Shown: one piece after another, positions 1 to 8,641 of the stretch | Numbering within the stretch: the first letter of the stretch is position 1 | Layout: every line of letters begins with the position of its first letter | Assembly: GCA_019636655.1 (NCBI GenBank) | Contig: JAHBXB010000005.1 | Location: forward strand, 124,001-188,000 | Direction: 5' to 3' | DNA length: 64,000 nt | From: Phycisphaeraceae bacterium | Lineage (GTDB): Bacteria; Planctomycetota; Phycisphaerae; Phycisphaerales; UBA1924 | Program-made: the position numbers and the translations under genes | Notes under the pieces: generated by a model | Database searches by the model: none | Seen by the model: the letters and a program-made list of their open reading frames with translations, nothing else | Told to the model about the DNA's origin: nothing

Positions 1-1
1 G

Positions 2-1282
2 CGCGTGCTCTACGACGCCATCGTCGACTTCGTCCCCGCTCCGAAGGACGACGCCGAAGCGTCCCTGCAGCTGCTCATCACCACGCTGGACTACAACGAC
101 TACGTCGGCCGCATCGGCATCGGCCGCGTCTACAACGGCCGGATCTCCCCGGGCCGCCCCGTCGCGGTCATCAAGCGGGACGGGACGTTCCAGCAGGACA
201 AGCCCGCCAAGATCCTCCGCTTCGAGGGTCTCGGGCGTGCCGAGACCGACGAAGTCGTCGCCGGTGACATCTGCGCCCTCGTCGGCCTGCAGAGTGTCGA
301 TATCGGCGACACCATCGCCGACATCGAGAACCCGGTTGCCCTCCCCCCCGTCACCGTCGACGAGCCCACGCTCACGATGGTCTTCCGCATCAACGACTCC
401 CCGTTCGCAGGCCAGGACGGCGACTACGTCACCAGCCGGCAAATCCGGACCCGGCTCGAGAAGGAACTGCAGCACAACGTCGCCCTCCGCGTCGAGCCAG
501 GGGCGACCACCGACGAGTTCATCGTCTCCGGCCGCGGCCTGCTGCACCTGGGCATCCTGCTCGAGACGATGCGCCGGGAGGGCTACGAACTCTCGGTCGG
601 CAAGCCCGAGGTCGTCATCAAGGAGGTCGACGGCGTCGAGCACGAACCGATCGAGTGGCTGGTCGTCGATGCTCCCAACGACGCCGTAGGGCCGGTCATG
701 GAACTCGTCGGCGCTCGCAAGGGCGAGGTGAAGTCCATGGAGCCCCGCGGCGACGCCATCACGCACATGGAGTTCGAGATCCCCGCCCGTGGCCTCATCG
801 GCCTCCGCTCCCGCCTGCTCACGGCGACCCAAGGCGAGGCGATCATGCACCACACCTTCGAACGTTTCGCCCCCGTCTCCGGCCCGCCCCCGACCCGTCA
901 GCAGGGCGTTCTCGTCTCCATCGAGGCTGGCGCGGTCACGACCTACGCCTGCGAACTCCTTGCCGAGCGCGGGGTCCTGTTCGTCTCGCCGGGCGACAAG
1001 GTCTATGCCGGGCAGGTGGTCGGCGAGCACACCCGCGACAACGACCTGGTGATCAACATCACCCGCCTCAAGCACCTCGACAACATGCGCGCCGCCAGCA
1101 AGGACAAGACCGTCGTCCTCAAGGCCCCCCGCAAGGTCACCCTCGAGTACGCCCTGGAGTACATCGAGGACGACGAACTGGTCGAGATCACCCCGGCTTC
1201 GATCCGGGTCCGCAAGCGGATCCTCGATGAGTCGATGCGCAAACGCTCCGAACGGGCCCAGCGCGATCGCGACGAGGCCTGA
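2..1282 (+). CDS. typA: Translational GTPase TypA/BipA, C-terminal part (5' truncated by window)
   Basis: Ribosome-associated translational GTPase of the EF-G/LepA superfamily, involved in ribosome assembly and stress adaptation. The frame is open at the window edge, so the N-terminal G domain lies upstream. What is present (about 426 residues) corresponds to the beta-barrel domain II (DYNDYVGRIGIGRVYNG, near residue 30), domains III and V, and the TypA-specific C-terminal domain (RGLIGLRSRLLTATQGEAIM, LKHLDNMRAASKDK). These segments are typical of TypA rather than LepA or EF-G. No frameshift is seen. It ends about 150 bp before rplU on the same strand. Confidence 0.95.
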   Translation, partial: RVLYDAIVDFVPAPKDDAEASLQLLITTLDYNDYVGRIGIGRVYNGRISPGRPVAVIKRDGTFQQDKPAKILRFEGLGRAETDEVVAGDICALVGLQSVDIGDTIADIENPVALPPVTVDEPTLTMVFRINDSPFAGQDGDYVTSRQIRTRLEKELQHNVALRVEPGATTDEFIVSGRGLLHLGILLETMRREGYELSVGKPEVVIKEVDGVEHEPIEWLVVDAPNDAVGPVMELVGARKGEVKSMEPRGDAITHMEFEIPARGLIGLRSRLLTATQGEAIMHHTFERFAPVSGPPPTRQQGVLVSIEAGAVTTYACELLAERGVLFVSPGDKVYAGQVVGEHTRDNDLVINITRLKHLDNMRAASKDKTVVLKAPRKVTLEYALEYIEDDELVEITPASIRVRKRILDESMRKRSERAQRDRDEA

Positions 1283-1434
1283 TCGACCAGGCACGGCCCC
1301 GCCTCGCCCCCCGGTCCCCATCCGCCTACCATCCCGCCCCCGCAGCGAACCGGGCTCCAAGCCGGGCGGCCGGCCTCACGCGAGGCCACGGCACGCCCCC
1401 CCGGCAAGTGCGGCTGTACCAAGGGTTTGCACCC

Positions 1435-1767
1435 ATGTCGTCCACCTACGCAGTCATCGAGGCCTCCGGCGGCCAGCTCAAGGTCACCCAGGACCTTGAG
1501 ATCCTCATCGATCTGGTCGAGTCCGGCGCGGTCGAGCAGGGCAAGTCGATCACCTTCGACAAGGTTCTCCTGGTCGGCGGCAACGGCGCCACGAAGATCG
1601 GCGCCCCCTACGTCGCGGGAGCCACGGTCACCGCTCAGGTCCTTGAGCCCGAGTTCAAGGGCGAGAAGATCTACATCCACAAGCACCGCCCCAAGAAGAC
1701 CTACAAGCGCAAGACCGGTCACCGCCAGCGCTACACCCGCGTCAAGATCACCGGGATCAACGGGTAA
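1435..1767 (+). CDS. rplU: 50S ribosomal protein L21
   Basis: Large-subunit ribosomal protein that binds 23S rRNA. The 110-residue product has the usual N-terminal beta strand (YAVIEASGGQLKV) and the basic C-terminal signature (KHRPKKTYKRKTGHRQRYT). The ATG at 1435 was chosen over an in-frame GTG at 1408 because L21 proteins begin a few residues before YAVI, and an AAGGG lies upstream. rpmA (L27), the usual downstream partner, is absent. Instead a strong terminator follows and the next gene is on the opposite strand. Confidence 0.95.
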   Translation: MSSTYAVIEASGGQLKVTQDLEILIDLVESGAVEQGKSITFDKVLLVGGNGATKIGAPYVAGATVTAQVLEPEFKGEKIYIHKHRPKKTYKRKTGHRQRYTRVKITGING

Positions 1768-1808
1768 CGATCGGTTCCGCGACAGTCATTCGACCTACTC
1801 CAGCCAGA

Positions 1809-1837
1809 CGGCGACCCTCACCCGGGTCGCCGTTTTT
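1809..1837 (+). terminator. Rho-independent terminator of rplU
   Basis: A perfect 9-bp stem (CGGCGACCC, 1809-1817, with GGGTCGCCG, 1824-1832) and a 6-nt loop are followed directly by five T. It sits 42 nt after the rplU stop. The T run touches the stop codon of the convergent asparaginase-domain gene. Confidence 0.9.
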
Positions 1838-2385
1838 CATTGGCTCCCGCCGGCCGATCCATGACCGCCCGCCACGAACGTCCCCCTGTCCCGATCCTTC
1901 ACCACCCCGGGGAACCGCAGCGCCCGCCCGTGTGCCGCTACGTACACCCCCGGCTCCATCACCCCCGCCCCGAACAGCGCCTCGGTCAGGTTCTGCAGCG
2001 CATCGCTCCGCTTCATCTCGTACGGCCGCATTGCCCCGGTCAGCACGATCGGCACCCGCGGCCGCGGGAACGCCGCCGCCAGCCGTTCGCCGGTGAGGCA
2101 CAGGGTGTCGGTTCCGTGCAGGATCACGATTCCCCCTGCGCCCATGGCGTTGCCGTCCATCGCCCCAGCTCCGCGGGCCGCTTCGACGATCGCCTCGCGA
2201 TCCGCCTCCGTCATCACCAGGCTGTCCTTGCTCATCAGCTCGATGATGCGGACGCTGGTCCCCTCCAGCCGAAGCCGCTGCAGCATCCGTCCCACGATCG
2301 ATCGCCGGTTCTCCAGCGACCCCGACCGCTCGTCGTATGTCTTCTCAATGGTCCCGCCGGTGGTGATCAGTGTGACTTGCCGCAT
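1837..2385 (-). CDS. Asparaginase-family protein, N-terminal domain only
   Basis: Predicted amidohydrolase of the type I/II L-asparaginase fold. The 182-residue product keeps the family motifs: TTGGTIEKTYDE (first catalytic Thr, near residue 8), HGTDTLCLTGE (Thr-Asp pair, near 94), LTGAMRPYEMKRSDA (near 116) and a Lys in GVVKDRDRGTF near 160. Classical asparaginases have about 330 residues with a second C-terminal domain that is missing here. Stand-alone short asparaginase-domain proteins do occur, so this is probably a real gene, not a truncation. The substrate is unknown. It is convergent with rplU. Confidence 0.8.
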   Translation of the reverse strand: MRQVTLITTGGTIEKTYDERSGSLENRRSIVGRMLQRLRLEGTSVRIIELMSKDSLVMTEADREAIVEAARGAGAMDGNAMGAGGIVILHGTDTLCLTGERLAAAFPRPRVPIVLTGAMRPYEMKRSDALQNLTEALFGAGVMEPGVYVAAHGRALRFPGVVKDRDRGTFVAGGHGSAGGSQ

Positions 2386-2428
2386 GCGCCGCCCGGCCTC
2401 CGTCAGGCCCGCCCCAATCCTCTGCCGT

Positions 2429-2959
2429 CTACTCGTACTTCAGCACCGAGTGCACCGGCCCGTACTTCGACATCCTCGCCGCACCCTTCAGGAACACCAG
2501 CTCGATCAGCACAGTGATCCCGACGATCTTCGCCTGCATCCTCGACACGAGGTCGCAGCACGCCTGCATCGTCCCGCCCGTGGCCAGCAGGTCGTCCACC
2601 ATCAATACCGACTGCCCCGGCTGCACCGCATCGACGTGGATCTCCAGCGAGTCACTCCCGTATTCCAGTTCGTACGACGTCCGCGCCGTCTTCGACGGCA
2701 GTTTCCCCGGCTTGCGCACGGGCACGAACCCCGCCGACAAGGCCTGCGCCAGCGCGATCCCGAAGATGAACCCGCGCGACTCCGCCCCGATCACCAGCTC
2801 CACGCCCCTGCCGCGGAACGGGTTTGCCATCAGTTCCACGGCGAGCGCCAGCCCTGCCGGATCGCGCAGCAGCGGCGTGAAGTCCTTGAACACGATCCCC
2901 GGCCTGGGGAAGTCCGGCACATCTCGGATCATCTGCTTGAGTTGCTGCACCTCGTTCAT
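2429..2959 (-). CDS. apt: Adenine phosphoribosyltransferase
   Basis: Purine salvage enzyme converting adenine and PRPP to AMP and pyrophosphate in the cytosol. The 176-residue product matches the usual Apt length. It has the N-terminal DVPDFPRPGIVFKDFTPLL segment, the GAESRGFIFG loop and the PRPP-binding motif VLMVDDLLATGGTM near residue 125. The ATG at 2959 is preferred over an in-frame start at 3013 because Apt begins about there and a TACGCT box lies 8 nt upstream. It is divergent from groES, with a short shared intergenic region. Confidence 0.95.
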   Translation of the reverse strand: MNEVQQLKQMIRDVPDFPRPGIVFKDFTPLLRDPAGLALAVELMANPFRGRGVELVIGAESRGFIFGIALAQALSAGFVPVRKPGKLPSKTARTSYELEYGSDSLEIHVDAVQPGQSVLMVDDLLATGGTMQACCDLVSRMQAKIVGITVLIELVFLKGAARMSKYGPVHSVLKYE

Positions 2960-2967
2960 AGGCGCAC

Positions 2968-2973
2968 AGCGTA
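2968..2973 (-). promoter_or_regulatory. -10-like box before apt (leaderless candidate)
   Basis: TACGCT on the minus strand, 8 nt before the apt ATG, with no Shine-Dalgarno sequence between. This fits the recurrent TANNNT-start spacing in this window. Confidence 0.45.
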
Positions 2974-3041
2974 CGTCCCCCGCGCCTCCCGCGTCCGGCC
3001 CCCGCCCCGGCAAGCCTTCACCCCGGGTGCGCCGCCTTCCC

Positions 3042-3047
3042 TACACT
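3042..3047 (+). promoter_or_regulatory. -10-like box before groES (leaderless candidate)
   Basis: TACACT 8 nt before the ATG at 3056. A weak TTCACC lies 18 nt further upstream. There is no Shine-Dalgarno sequence. Confidence 0.45.
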
Positions 3048-3055
3048 CCCGCTAT

Positions 3056-3385
3056 ATGCGTAAGGACCAACGCGCCCAGTCCGCCAAACTCGAGGTCGTC
3101 GAACCCATCGGCGACCGTGTGCTGATCCGCAAGGACGAGGACAAGAAGCAGACCAAGGCGGGGATACACCTCCCCGACAAGATCGAGATCCCCACGATCA
3201 CGGGTCGGGTCGTCGCGATCTCCGCGAAGGTCGGCCGCGATGAGAACTACCCCATCAAGCAGTACGACCGCGTCCTCTTCAACCCCAAGCACGCCATTCC
3301 CGTGGAGTTTGAGGGCGACAACCGTCTGTTCGTCATCCCCATCGAGGACATCGTGGCGGTGTTCCGGAAGTCAACGGCGGATTGA
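3056..3385 (+). CDS. groES: GroES-family co-chaperonin (orphan)
   Basis: Co-chaperonin that caps the GroEL cavity. The 109-residue product has the Cpn10 core: VEPIGDRVLIRKDEDKKQTKAG (near residue 13), a mobile-loop/IHLPDK region, a GRVVAIS strand, and the C-terminal VIPIEDIVAVF. The N-terminal charged extension and divergent loop differ from canonical GroES, and no groEL is adjacent. It may therefore be a secondary GroES-like protein. The start at ATG 3056 is supported by the TACACT box just upstream. Confidence 0.88.
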   Translation: MRKDQRAQSAKLEVVEPIGDRVLIRKDEDKKQTKAGIHLPDKIEIPTITGRVVAISAKVGRDENYPIKQYDRVLFNPKHAIPVEFEGDNRLFVIPIEDIVAVFRKSTAD

Positions 3386-3480
3386 CAGATCGCCCGCATC
3401 GGTTCGCAGCACGCAGCCGGCGCGGTATCCGCGGCAACCGAACTGCTCCACCGCTTGGCAGAACGCCTCAGCAGAAATGC

Positions 3481-3532
3481 CGGAAGCCCGACGCGCCGCG
3501 AGAATGCGAGTCTGTCGGCGCGGGGCTTCCGG
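3481..3532. terminator. Imperfect hairpin between convergent genes
   Basis: An inverted repeat with 16-bp arms (CGGAAGCCC, a 2-nt bulge, then CGCGCCG, pairing with 3516-3531) lies between groES and the convergent small gene. There is no long T run on either side (TTTCT on the minus side), so a terminator role is only likely. Confidence 0.5.
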
Positions 3533-3544
3533 GCACGACGCCCG

Positions 3545-3832
3545 TTAGAAGCAGTTCTTCCGCACGTGCGCTGTGACGATCTCCCTGGCCCGCTTTACGT
3601 TCTCCGTCTCCTGCCGCTTGACGTCCCGCCAGAAGGTCTGCAGGTCGGGGTCGGCCTCGGCGTTGGCGATGTACTGGTCGCAGCGCCACAGGAAATCCAG
3701 CCGATGGCTGAGGAAGTGAATCAGGTCGCGGTCGTGGTCTTCGCACCCCTTCGTCTCGCCGACATGCGTGTACTGCTGCTCCGCCGCGGGGTGGGCCGTC
3801 GGTGACTGCCGGGCTGTGGTGGGAGGTGCCAT
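3545..3832 (-). CDS. Small hypothetical protein, helical and charged
   Basis: A 95-residue protein of unknown function. After a low-complexity N-terminus, residues 25-90 look like an amphipathic helical bundle (DRDLIHFLSHRLDFLWRCDQY, then DVKRQETENVKRAREIV) with His/Glu/Asp at helix-compatible spacing. This is loosely reminiscent of ferritin-like or haem/metal-binding helical proteins, but no family is recognised. The start is supported by an AAAGGAG site (minus strand, about 3850-3856) at good spacing. No membrane segment is visible. Confidence 0.65.
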   Translation of the reverse strand: MAPPTTARQSPTAHPAAEQQYTHVGETKGCEDHDRDLIHFLSHRLDFLWRCDQYIANAEADPDLQTFWRDVKRQETENVKRAREIVTAHVRKNCF

Positions 3833-4055
3833 GGTGGGAGACTCCTTTCGAGTAGTCGTCTCGCCCGCACGCCGGGAGCGACCGGTTCCTTCCGGTCGTG
3901 CGCGCTACCCGAAACGCTAGCGGCGAGCGCCCGCCGCGGCGACGCCGTTTCCGCGGCTCCACGAGGCTTCTCCGCAACCTCCACCGAGTCCGTTCGCAGC
4001 GCGTTTGCCGAACTCGCACACCTGCAACCAGACCGCACGACCGCCCGCCATGAGG

Positions 4056-4061
4056 TACCCT
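4056..4061 (+). promoter_or_regulatory. -10-like box before aroA (supports the TTG start)
   Basis: TACCCT 7 nt before the TTG at 4069, with no Shine-Dalgarno sequence. The spacing matches the other leaderless candidates and supports the rare TTG start. Confidence 0.45.
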
Positions 4062-4068
4062 TCGCCGC

Positions 4069-5592
4069 TTGAACGCACCGACTCCCAGCTTTTTCGCTGT
4101 CGCTGATCTCCCGCTGGCGGAGTTCCCCAATGCGGTCCACGTTCCGCCGCTGGCCCAGCCGTTCGATGCCGCCATCACGCCGCCAGGGTCGAAGAGTCTG
4201 ACCAACAGGGCCCTTCTCCTGGCCGCGCTCGCCGACGGCACGTCGACACTCACCAATGCCCTTGTCGACGCGGACGACACACGAGTCATGATCACGGCCC
4301 TGCGCCAACTCGGCGCTGAAATCCGCGCCGAGGGCGCCACGCTCCACATCCGCGGCGTCGCCGGCCGCTGGCGGCCCGCGTCCGGCAGTGGGGGGGAGAC
4401 TCTCGATCTTGAGAACGCGGGCACCGCGGTCCGGTTCCTCACAGCCGCCGCCATCCTCGCCCTTCCCGGGTCGGGCCCGATCACCATCGATGGCAACGCC
4501 CGGATGCGAGAGCGCCCGATCGCTGGTCTGGTCGACCTGCTGCGCACGCTCGGCGCCGCCGTGGAGTACGCCGGCAACCCGGGCTTTCCGCCGGTCCGCG
4601 TGCATCCGGTGGCCGACCTGCAAAGCCTCCGGAGCACCTTGCTGATCAACTCGACTGCATCAAGCCAGTTCATTTCCGCCCTGCTGCTCATCGCCCCGTT
4701 TCTCCCCAACGGGCTCGCGGCCAGCCTCCTGCCGCCTGTGACCAGCGAGTCGTATGTCAACATGACGCTGCGCCTGCTGGAGTCGCTCGGTATTGTCATC
4801 AAGACCGCGGACATCGGTCCACCCGGCGGCCCGCGGCAGCGAGACATCCGCATCAACCCCGGCCGTCAGTCGGCGTCGTCCCGCAGCCTTTCAGCCTCCG
4901 GACTCGCAGCGTTCGAACTCGACATCGAGCCTGATGCAACAAGCGCCACGTATCTCTGGGCCGCCGCCGTGCTCGCAAACGGCTCGCGCACCACGACGCC
5001 CGGCCTGGGCCCGGCCAGCCTGCAGGCCGACGCCGCGGGTTTCCTCAACGCGCTTCGCGCCATGGGTGCGGCCGTCGAAACCGCCTGCGCGGACAGCAGC
5101 CGTATCCCACGCCCGGCCGGCATGTCCGTCCGATCCGCGGCCGCCCTGCGGCCCATCGATCTGGACTGCTCCAACATCCCCGACGCCGCAATGACCCTCG
5201 CTGTCCTCGCCTGCTTCGCCACGCCCTGGCCGGCAGACCCTGCTGCCACTTCCACGCTCCGGGGCCTGCGCACGCTCCGCGTCAAGGAATCCGACAGGCT
5301 CGCCGCGCTCCAGGCCGAACTCACCAAGCTCGGCGCCACGGTCGAGATCCTCACGACCAGGGACGACGAGGCCCTCCGCATCACCCCGCCGCCGCGCCTC
5401 CCCAGCCCAGCCGAGCCTCTCGTCTTCGAGACCTACGACGACCATCGCATGGCCATGTCCCTCGCCCTCATCGGCCTGCGCGTTCCCAACGTCGTCATCC
5501 GCAACCCGGCCTGCGTCGGCAAGACCTACCCGACATTCTGGCGGGACCTCGCGGGGGTATACACGCCTGCGGGTCCCACTCAAACCTTGTGA
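4069..5592 (+). CDS. aroA: 3-phosphoshikimate 1-carboxyvinyltransferase (EPSP synthase)
   Basis: Sixth step of the shikimate pathway, joining phosphoenolpyruvate and shikimate-3-phosphate to form EPSP. The 507-residue product has both half-domains: PGSKSLTNRALLLAAL near residue 40, LENAGTAVRFLTAA near 120, TSESYVNMTLRLLESLG near 226, LRVKESDRLAAL near 405 and YDDHRMAMSLALIG near 460. It is longer than the usual ~430 residues because of an N-terminal extension of ~30 and inserts near residues 265 and 345. The start is TTG at 4069; no ATG or GTG lies between the TACCCT box and the conserved core. Confidence 0.95.
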   Translation: MNAPTPSFFAVADLPLAEFPNAVHVPPLAQPFDAAITPPGSKSLTNRALLLAALADGTSTLTNALVDADDTRVMITALRQLGAEIRAEGATLHIRGVAGRWRPASGSGGETLDLENAGTAVRFLTAAAILALPGSGPITIDGNARMRERPIAGLVDLLRTLGAAVEYAGNPGFPPVRVHPVADLQSLRSTLLINSTASSQFISALLLIAPFLPNGLAASLLPPVTSESYVNMTLRLLESLGIVIKTADIGPPGGPRQRDIRINPGRQSASSRSLSASGLAAFELDIEPDATSATYLWAAAVLANGSRTTTPGLGPASLQADAAGFLNALRAMGAAVETACADSSRIPRPAGMSVRSAAALRPIDLDCSNIPDAAMTLAVLACFATPWPADPAATSTLRGLRTLRVKESDRLAALQAELTKLGATVEILTTRDDEALRITPPPRLPSPAEPLVFETYDDHRMAMSLALIGLRVPNVVIRNPACVGKTYPTFWRDLAGVYTPAGPTQTL

Positions 5593-5932
5593 GCGGGAAA
5601 GTAGGAGGCGCTGGAACAAGTGCCCCTCCTTCGAGCATCGCAGGGCACCGCACGCCCCCGGCCGCTCACGTCGCAGGCCCTCCCAGGCTCCATAACTCCG
5701 TCGCCCGGGCACATCTCGCTTCACACACGTAACATCCCTATTGCATCCCACGAACCGCCGCCGGTATCCTGACCTTGCGGCCCTCACCGCTCTGCCCGTG
5801 GGTGTGTTCCAACCCGCTCTCGCCCCGCGGCTGACCGGCGCTCGACGCCAGTCAGCCGGTTCCGCGCACGCCGGTTCTTCGCGCTCTTCCCCGCACGAAG
5901 GCATCGCACGGTCGCGGCTTTGGAACCGTCTC
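5593..5932 (+). other. Intergenic region upstream of the large secreted protein gene
   Basis: 340 bp without a convincing gene. It contains one good promoter candidate (5741-5770). The frame of the downstream gene is open from TTG 5741, but that codon lies inside the -35 element, so most of the open stretch is probably untranslated leader. Confidence 0.5.
5741..5770 (+). promoter_or_regulatory. Sigma70-like promoter for the secreted propeller/heme protein
   Basis: TTGCAT (5741-5746), 18 nt, TATCCT (5765-5770). Transcription would start near 5777, which excludes the TTG at 5741 as a translation start. Confidence 0.5.
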
Positions 5933-8488
5933 GTGGCCTACGACCCCTCTTTCGCGATCGGCCGCCTTGCTGCGATCCTCGCCGCGGCCCTCTCGCTCTC
6001 ACCCGCCCTCGCCGGCCCACGCCCCGACTGCCCAGGCGACTTCACCCGCGACGGCTCGGTTGACCCTGTCGATGTCTCCACCTTCATTCGTGCCTGGGTC
6101 GCCCTCGATCCCGCGGCGGACTTCAACTCCGACGGCCTCGTCACCGCCCCCGACGTATCGTCCTTCATCTCCGCGTGGCTCGGCTCACTCGCGACCACCG
6201 GGGGCCACTGCCCGCTCGCCAATCCCCCGGCCCCGATCGTCTTCGTCTCCCGGCGCATCCCGGCCTGCGGCTCTGATGCGTGGTCCACGCCCCGCGCCCT
6301 CCCCGGCGTCGGCCCCGCCACCAGGTTCATCCCCGCAGCGCCGGGGTCGCTGATGATCCTCGAACCCTCCGGCCAACTCCGCACCCTCATCAACGGCGCC
6401 AACCCCACATCTGCCTCCTTCAACCTCATCGACGTCAACGCCCCGGCGGTCTCCTACGACGCCCAGTGGATCGCCTTCGCCGGCCTCCCCGCGCCCCCAC
6501 CCGGCACCACCTACCCCTCCCTCCCCAACTCCAACCCCGGCGCCTGGCGTCTCTTCCTGATCCGCCCCAACGGCGCCGACCTCCGCCAACTCACCTTCTC
6601 CAGCCAGGACTCCCTCGATCTCTCCCAGTTCGGTTCCGCGGCCGCGGCCCTGCGCCCCTACGACGACACCGACCCCGTCTTCCTCCCCGATGGTCGCATC
6701 TGCTTCTCCTCGACCCGTTTCCCCTCGTTCTCGCACTACGCGGCGACGCGCACCACCAATCTCTACGTCATCAACACCAACGGCACGCGCCTCATCCGCC
6801 TCACCGCCGACCGCAACGCCGCGGACCGCCCCCTCGTCGACCCGATCTCCGGCCGCATCGTCTACTCCCGCTGGATCCGCAACCCCCGCTTCCCCGCCGC
6901 CTCCGCCGACACCACGATCCCCGTCGATCCCGATGATCCCGGCCAGGGCTTCCTCGAGTCCAACGGCCTCACCACCGACCCCGCCGCCGCCGTCGGCGGC
7001 CCCTCCATGAACCGCAACTTCTGGCAACTCATCAGCCTCAACACTGACGGCAGCGCCATCCGCCTCTGGTCCGGCCGCGGGCGCGACCAGCACCTCAACC
7101 ACGCCTATCCCGGCTCCTTCGCCCCCGACGGCACGCTCTTCGCGGCGTACTACCCCGACCTCTCCCTCACCCACACCGCCGGCTTCGGCGGCATCCGCCA
7201 CTGGTCCCCAGGCCCGCACCCCTGGCTTCCGGTCCTGGGCGTCACCGACACCTCCGCCCCGCCCCTCAATCCGATCGCGCCGCACATCCGCGCGGCCCCC
7301 CTCTACGCCACCGACCCCGAGTTCATCCCCGCGCCCGGCGGCAGCGGGGGGGGTGGGGGGGTGGTCCTCTCCGCCGCCCCCGACCTCCACCAGGATTACG
7401 GCCTTTACCTCTGCGCCCCCGACGGCTCCAACCTCCGCCTCCTCCTCGACCTCCCCAACACTTCAGAACTCCGCCCCCGCGTCATCCGCTCGCGCCCGCT
7501 CGCTCCGCTCATCCGCGATCAATACCGCGATTTCCCCACCGAGCCCGCCCCTCCCCTCCTCCCACCCGCCAACCCCGAGTCCTTCCTCGCCCCAGGCCAC
7601 ACTTTCATCTTCTACTCCTTCAACATCTACGCCAACGCCGACGTCGATACCGACATCATCTCCGCCCCCGCCGTCGGCTCCGCCGACTTCATCCGCTTCT
7701 TCGCCGATCCCCAGCGCACCAGCCCCGGCTTCGCCAGTCTCGATTGGCCCATCCACCTCGGCGATACCCCGATCCGCCCCGACGGCCTCCCCGCACTCCC
7801 CGGCGGCGGCGCCTCGCTCTCCTTCCCGCCCGCTCCGGGGAGTCTGCCGCTCTTTGAACAACTCCGCTCCAACTCAGGCATCGTCCCCCTCACCGGCGGC
7901 CCCACCCCCGAAGGCGCGGCCCACGGCGGGGCCGCCAACTTCGCCCCCCCGGGCACCTCCACCGTCTGCGTCGGCTGCCACACCGGCCACTCCATGATCC
8001 CCGTCCCCGCCGACGGCTCCGAGGCCGTCTGGACCAATCTCGCCCCCGGCGCCGCCGTCACCACCTCCTCCTCCCGCACCCCCACAGCCCACCTCGGCCT
8101 CATCGACCGCCGCGCCCTCAAGGCCGACCCCCAGTCCACCTGGACCTCCGCCCCCAACCAGCCGGACAACCAGTGGGCCCGGCTCACCTTCCCCGTCCCC
8201 ATCGCCGTCCGCCGCATCGTCCTCTACGACGTCAACCCCTCCGCCGCCTCCACGCTCCACACCGCCTCCGCCCGTATCCGCCTCTACGAGGACGCCGCCG
8301 CCACCCTCCTCCGCGCCGACACCACCGCCTCCAACCTCTCCCCCTCCGGCACACCCATCCCCTTCCCCGACCTCTCCCGCATCCGCGCTGTCCGCATCGA
8401 TCTCCTCTCCGTCTCCGGCTCCTTCCTCTCCGCCCCCGCGGCGGGTCTCGCCGAGATCGAAGTCATCGCCAAGGGCGAGGCTCCATAG
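5933..8488 (+). CDS. Secreted protein: dockerin-like repeats, beta-propeller, CxxCH heme site, discoidin-like C-terminus
   Basis: A predicted exported protein of 851 residues from GTG 5933. A signal peptide (LAAILAAALSLSPALA, cleavage near residue 27) is followed by two dockerin-like EF-hand repeats (GDFTRDGSVDPVDVSTFI, near 35; ADFNSDGLVTAPDVSSFI, near 60). Residues ~100-560 hold TolB/WD40-like propeller strands. A single c-type heme motif CVGCH is at 679-683, and residues ~700-850 resemble an F5/8 type C (discoidin) sandwich (WARLTFPVPIAVRRIVLYDV). The order recalls HZS-alpha-like planctomycete proteins. Alternative starts are GTG 5798/5804. Function is unknown; an extracytoplasmic redox or binding role is inferred. 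Confidence 0.75.
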   Translation: MAYDPSFAIGRLAAILAAALSLSPALAGPRPDCPGDFTRDGSVDPVDVSTFIRAWVALDPAADFNSDGLVTAPDVSSFISAWLGSLATTGGHCPLANPPAPIVFVSRRIPACGSDAWSTPRALPGVGPATRFIPAAPGSLMILEPSGQLRTLINGANPTSASFNLIDVNAPAVSYDAQWIAFAGLPAPPPGTTYPSLPNSNPGAWRLFLIRPNGADLRQLTFSSQDSLDLSQFGSAAAALRPYDDTDPVFLPDGRICFSSTRFPSFSHYAATRTTNLYVINTNGTRLIRLTADRNAADRPLVDPISGRIVYSRWIRNPRFPAASADTTIPVDPDDPGQGFLESNGLTTDPAAAVGGPSMNRNFWQLISLNTDGSAIRLWSGRGRDQHLNHAYPGSFAPDGTLFAAYYPDLSLTHTAGFGGIRHWSPGPHPWLPVLGVTDTSAPPLNPIAPHIRAAPLYATDPEFIPAPGGSGGGGGVVLSAAPDLHQDYGLYLCAPDGSNLRLLLDLPNTSELRPRVIRSRPLAPLIRDQYRDFPTEPAPPLLPPANPESFLAPGHTFIFYSFNIYANADVDTDIISAPAVGSADFIRFFADPQRTSPGFASLDWPIHLGDTPIRPDGLPALPGGGASLSFPPAPGSLPLFEQLRSNSGIVPLTGGPTPEGAAHGGAANFAPPGTSTVCVGCHTGHSMIPVPADGSEAVWTNLAPGAAVTTSSSRTPTAHLGLIDRRALKADPQSTWTSAPNQPDNQWARLTFPVPIAVRRIVLYDVNPSAASTLHTASARIRLYEDAAATLLRADTTASNLSPSGTPIPFPDLSRIRAVRIDLLSVSGSFLSAPAAGLAEIEVIAKGEAP

Positions 8489-8641
8489 CCCCCTCCCCCC
8501 CGCGCGCCCGCCGCGGCTGACCAACCCACCACCCCCGACTACCCTCCCCCGTACGCCCCAGCCCTCAGCCATCCCGAGGGATGCCCGGGCCTCCCCATCC
8601 CCGCGGCGTCCCCCGCACCCCCCCAAGGACCCCACCGCCCC

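Noticed and set aside
5741-5932. N-terminal extension of the secreted heme protein from TTG 5741
   Set aside because: The TTG lies in the -35 box of the likely promoter, and the extension would bury the signal peptide 64 residues inside the protein.
6185-7390. Long open frame on the minus strand inside the secreted heme protein gene
   Set aside because: Gly/Val/Glu-only composition typical of the antisense of GC-rich codons; the plus-strand product has real domains.
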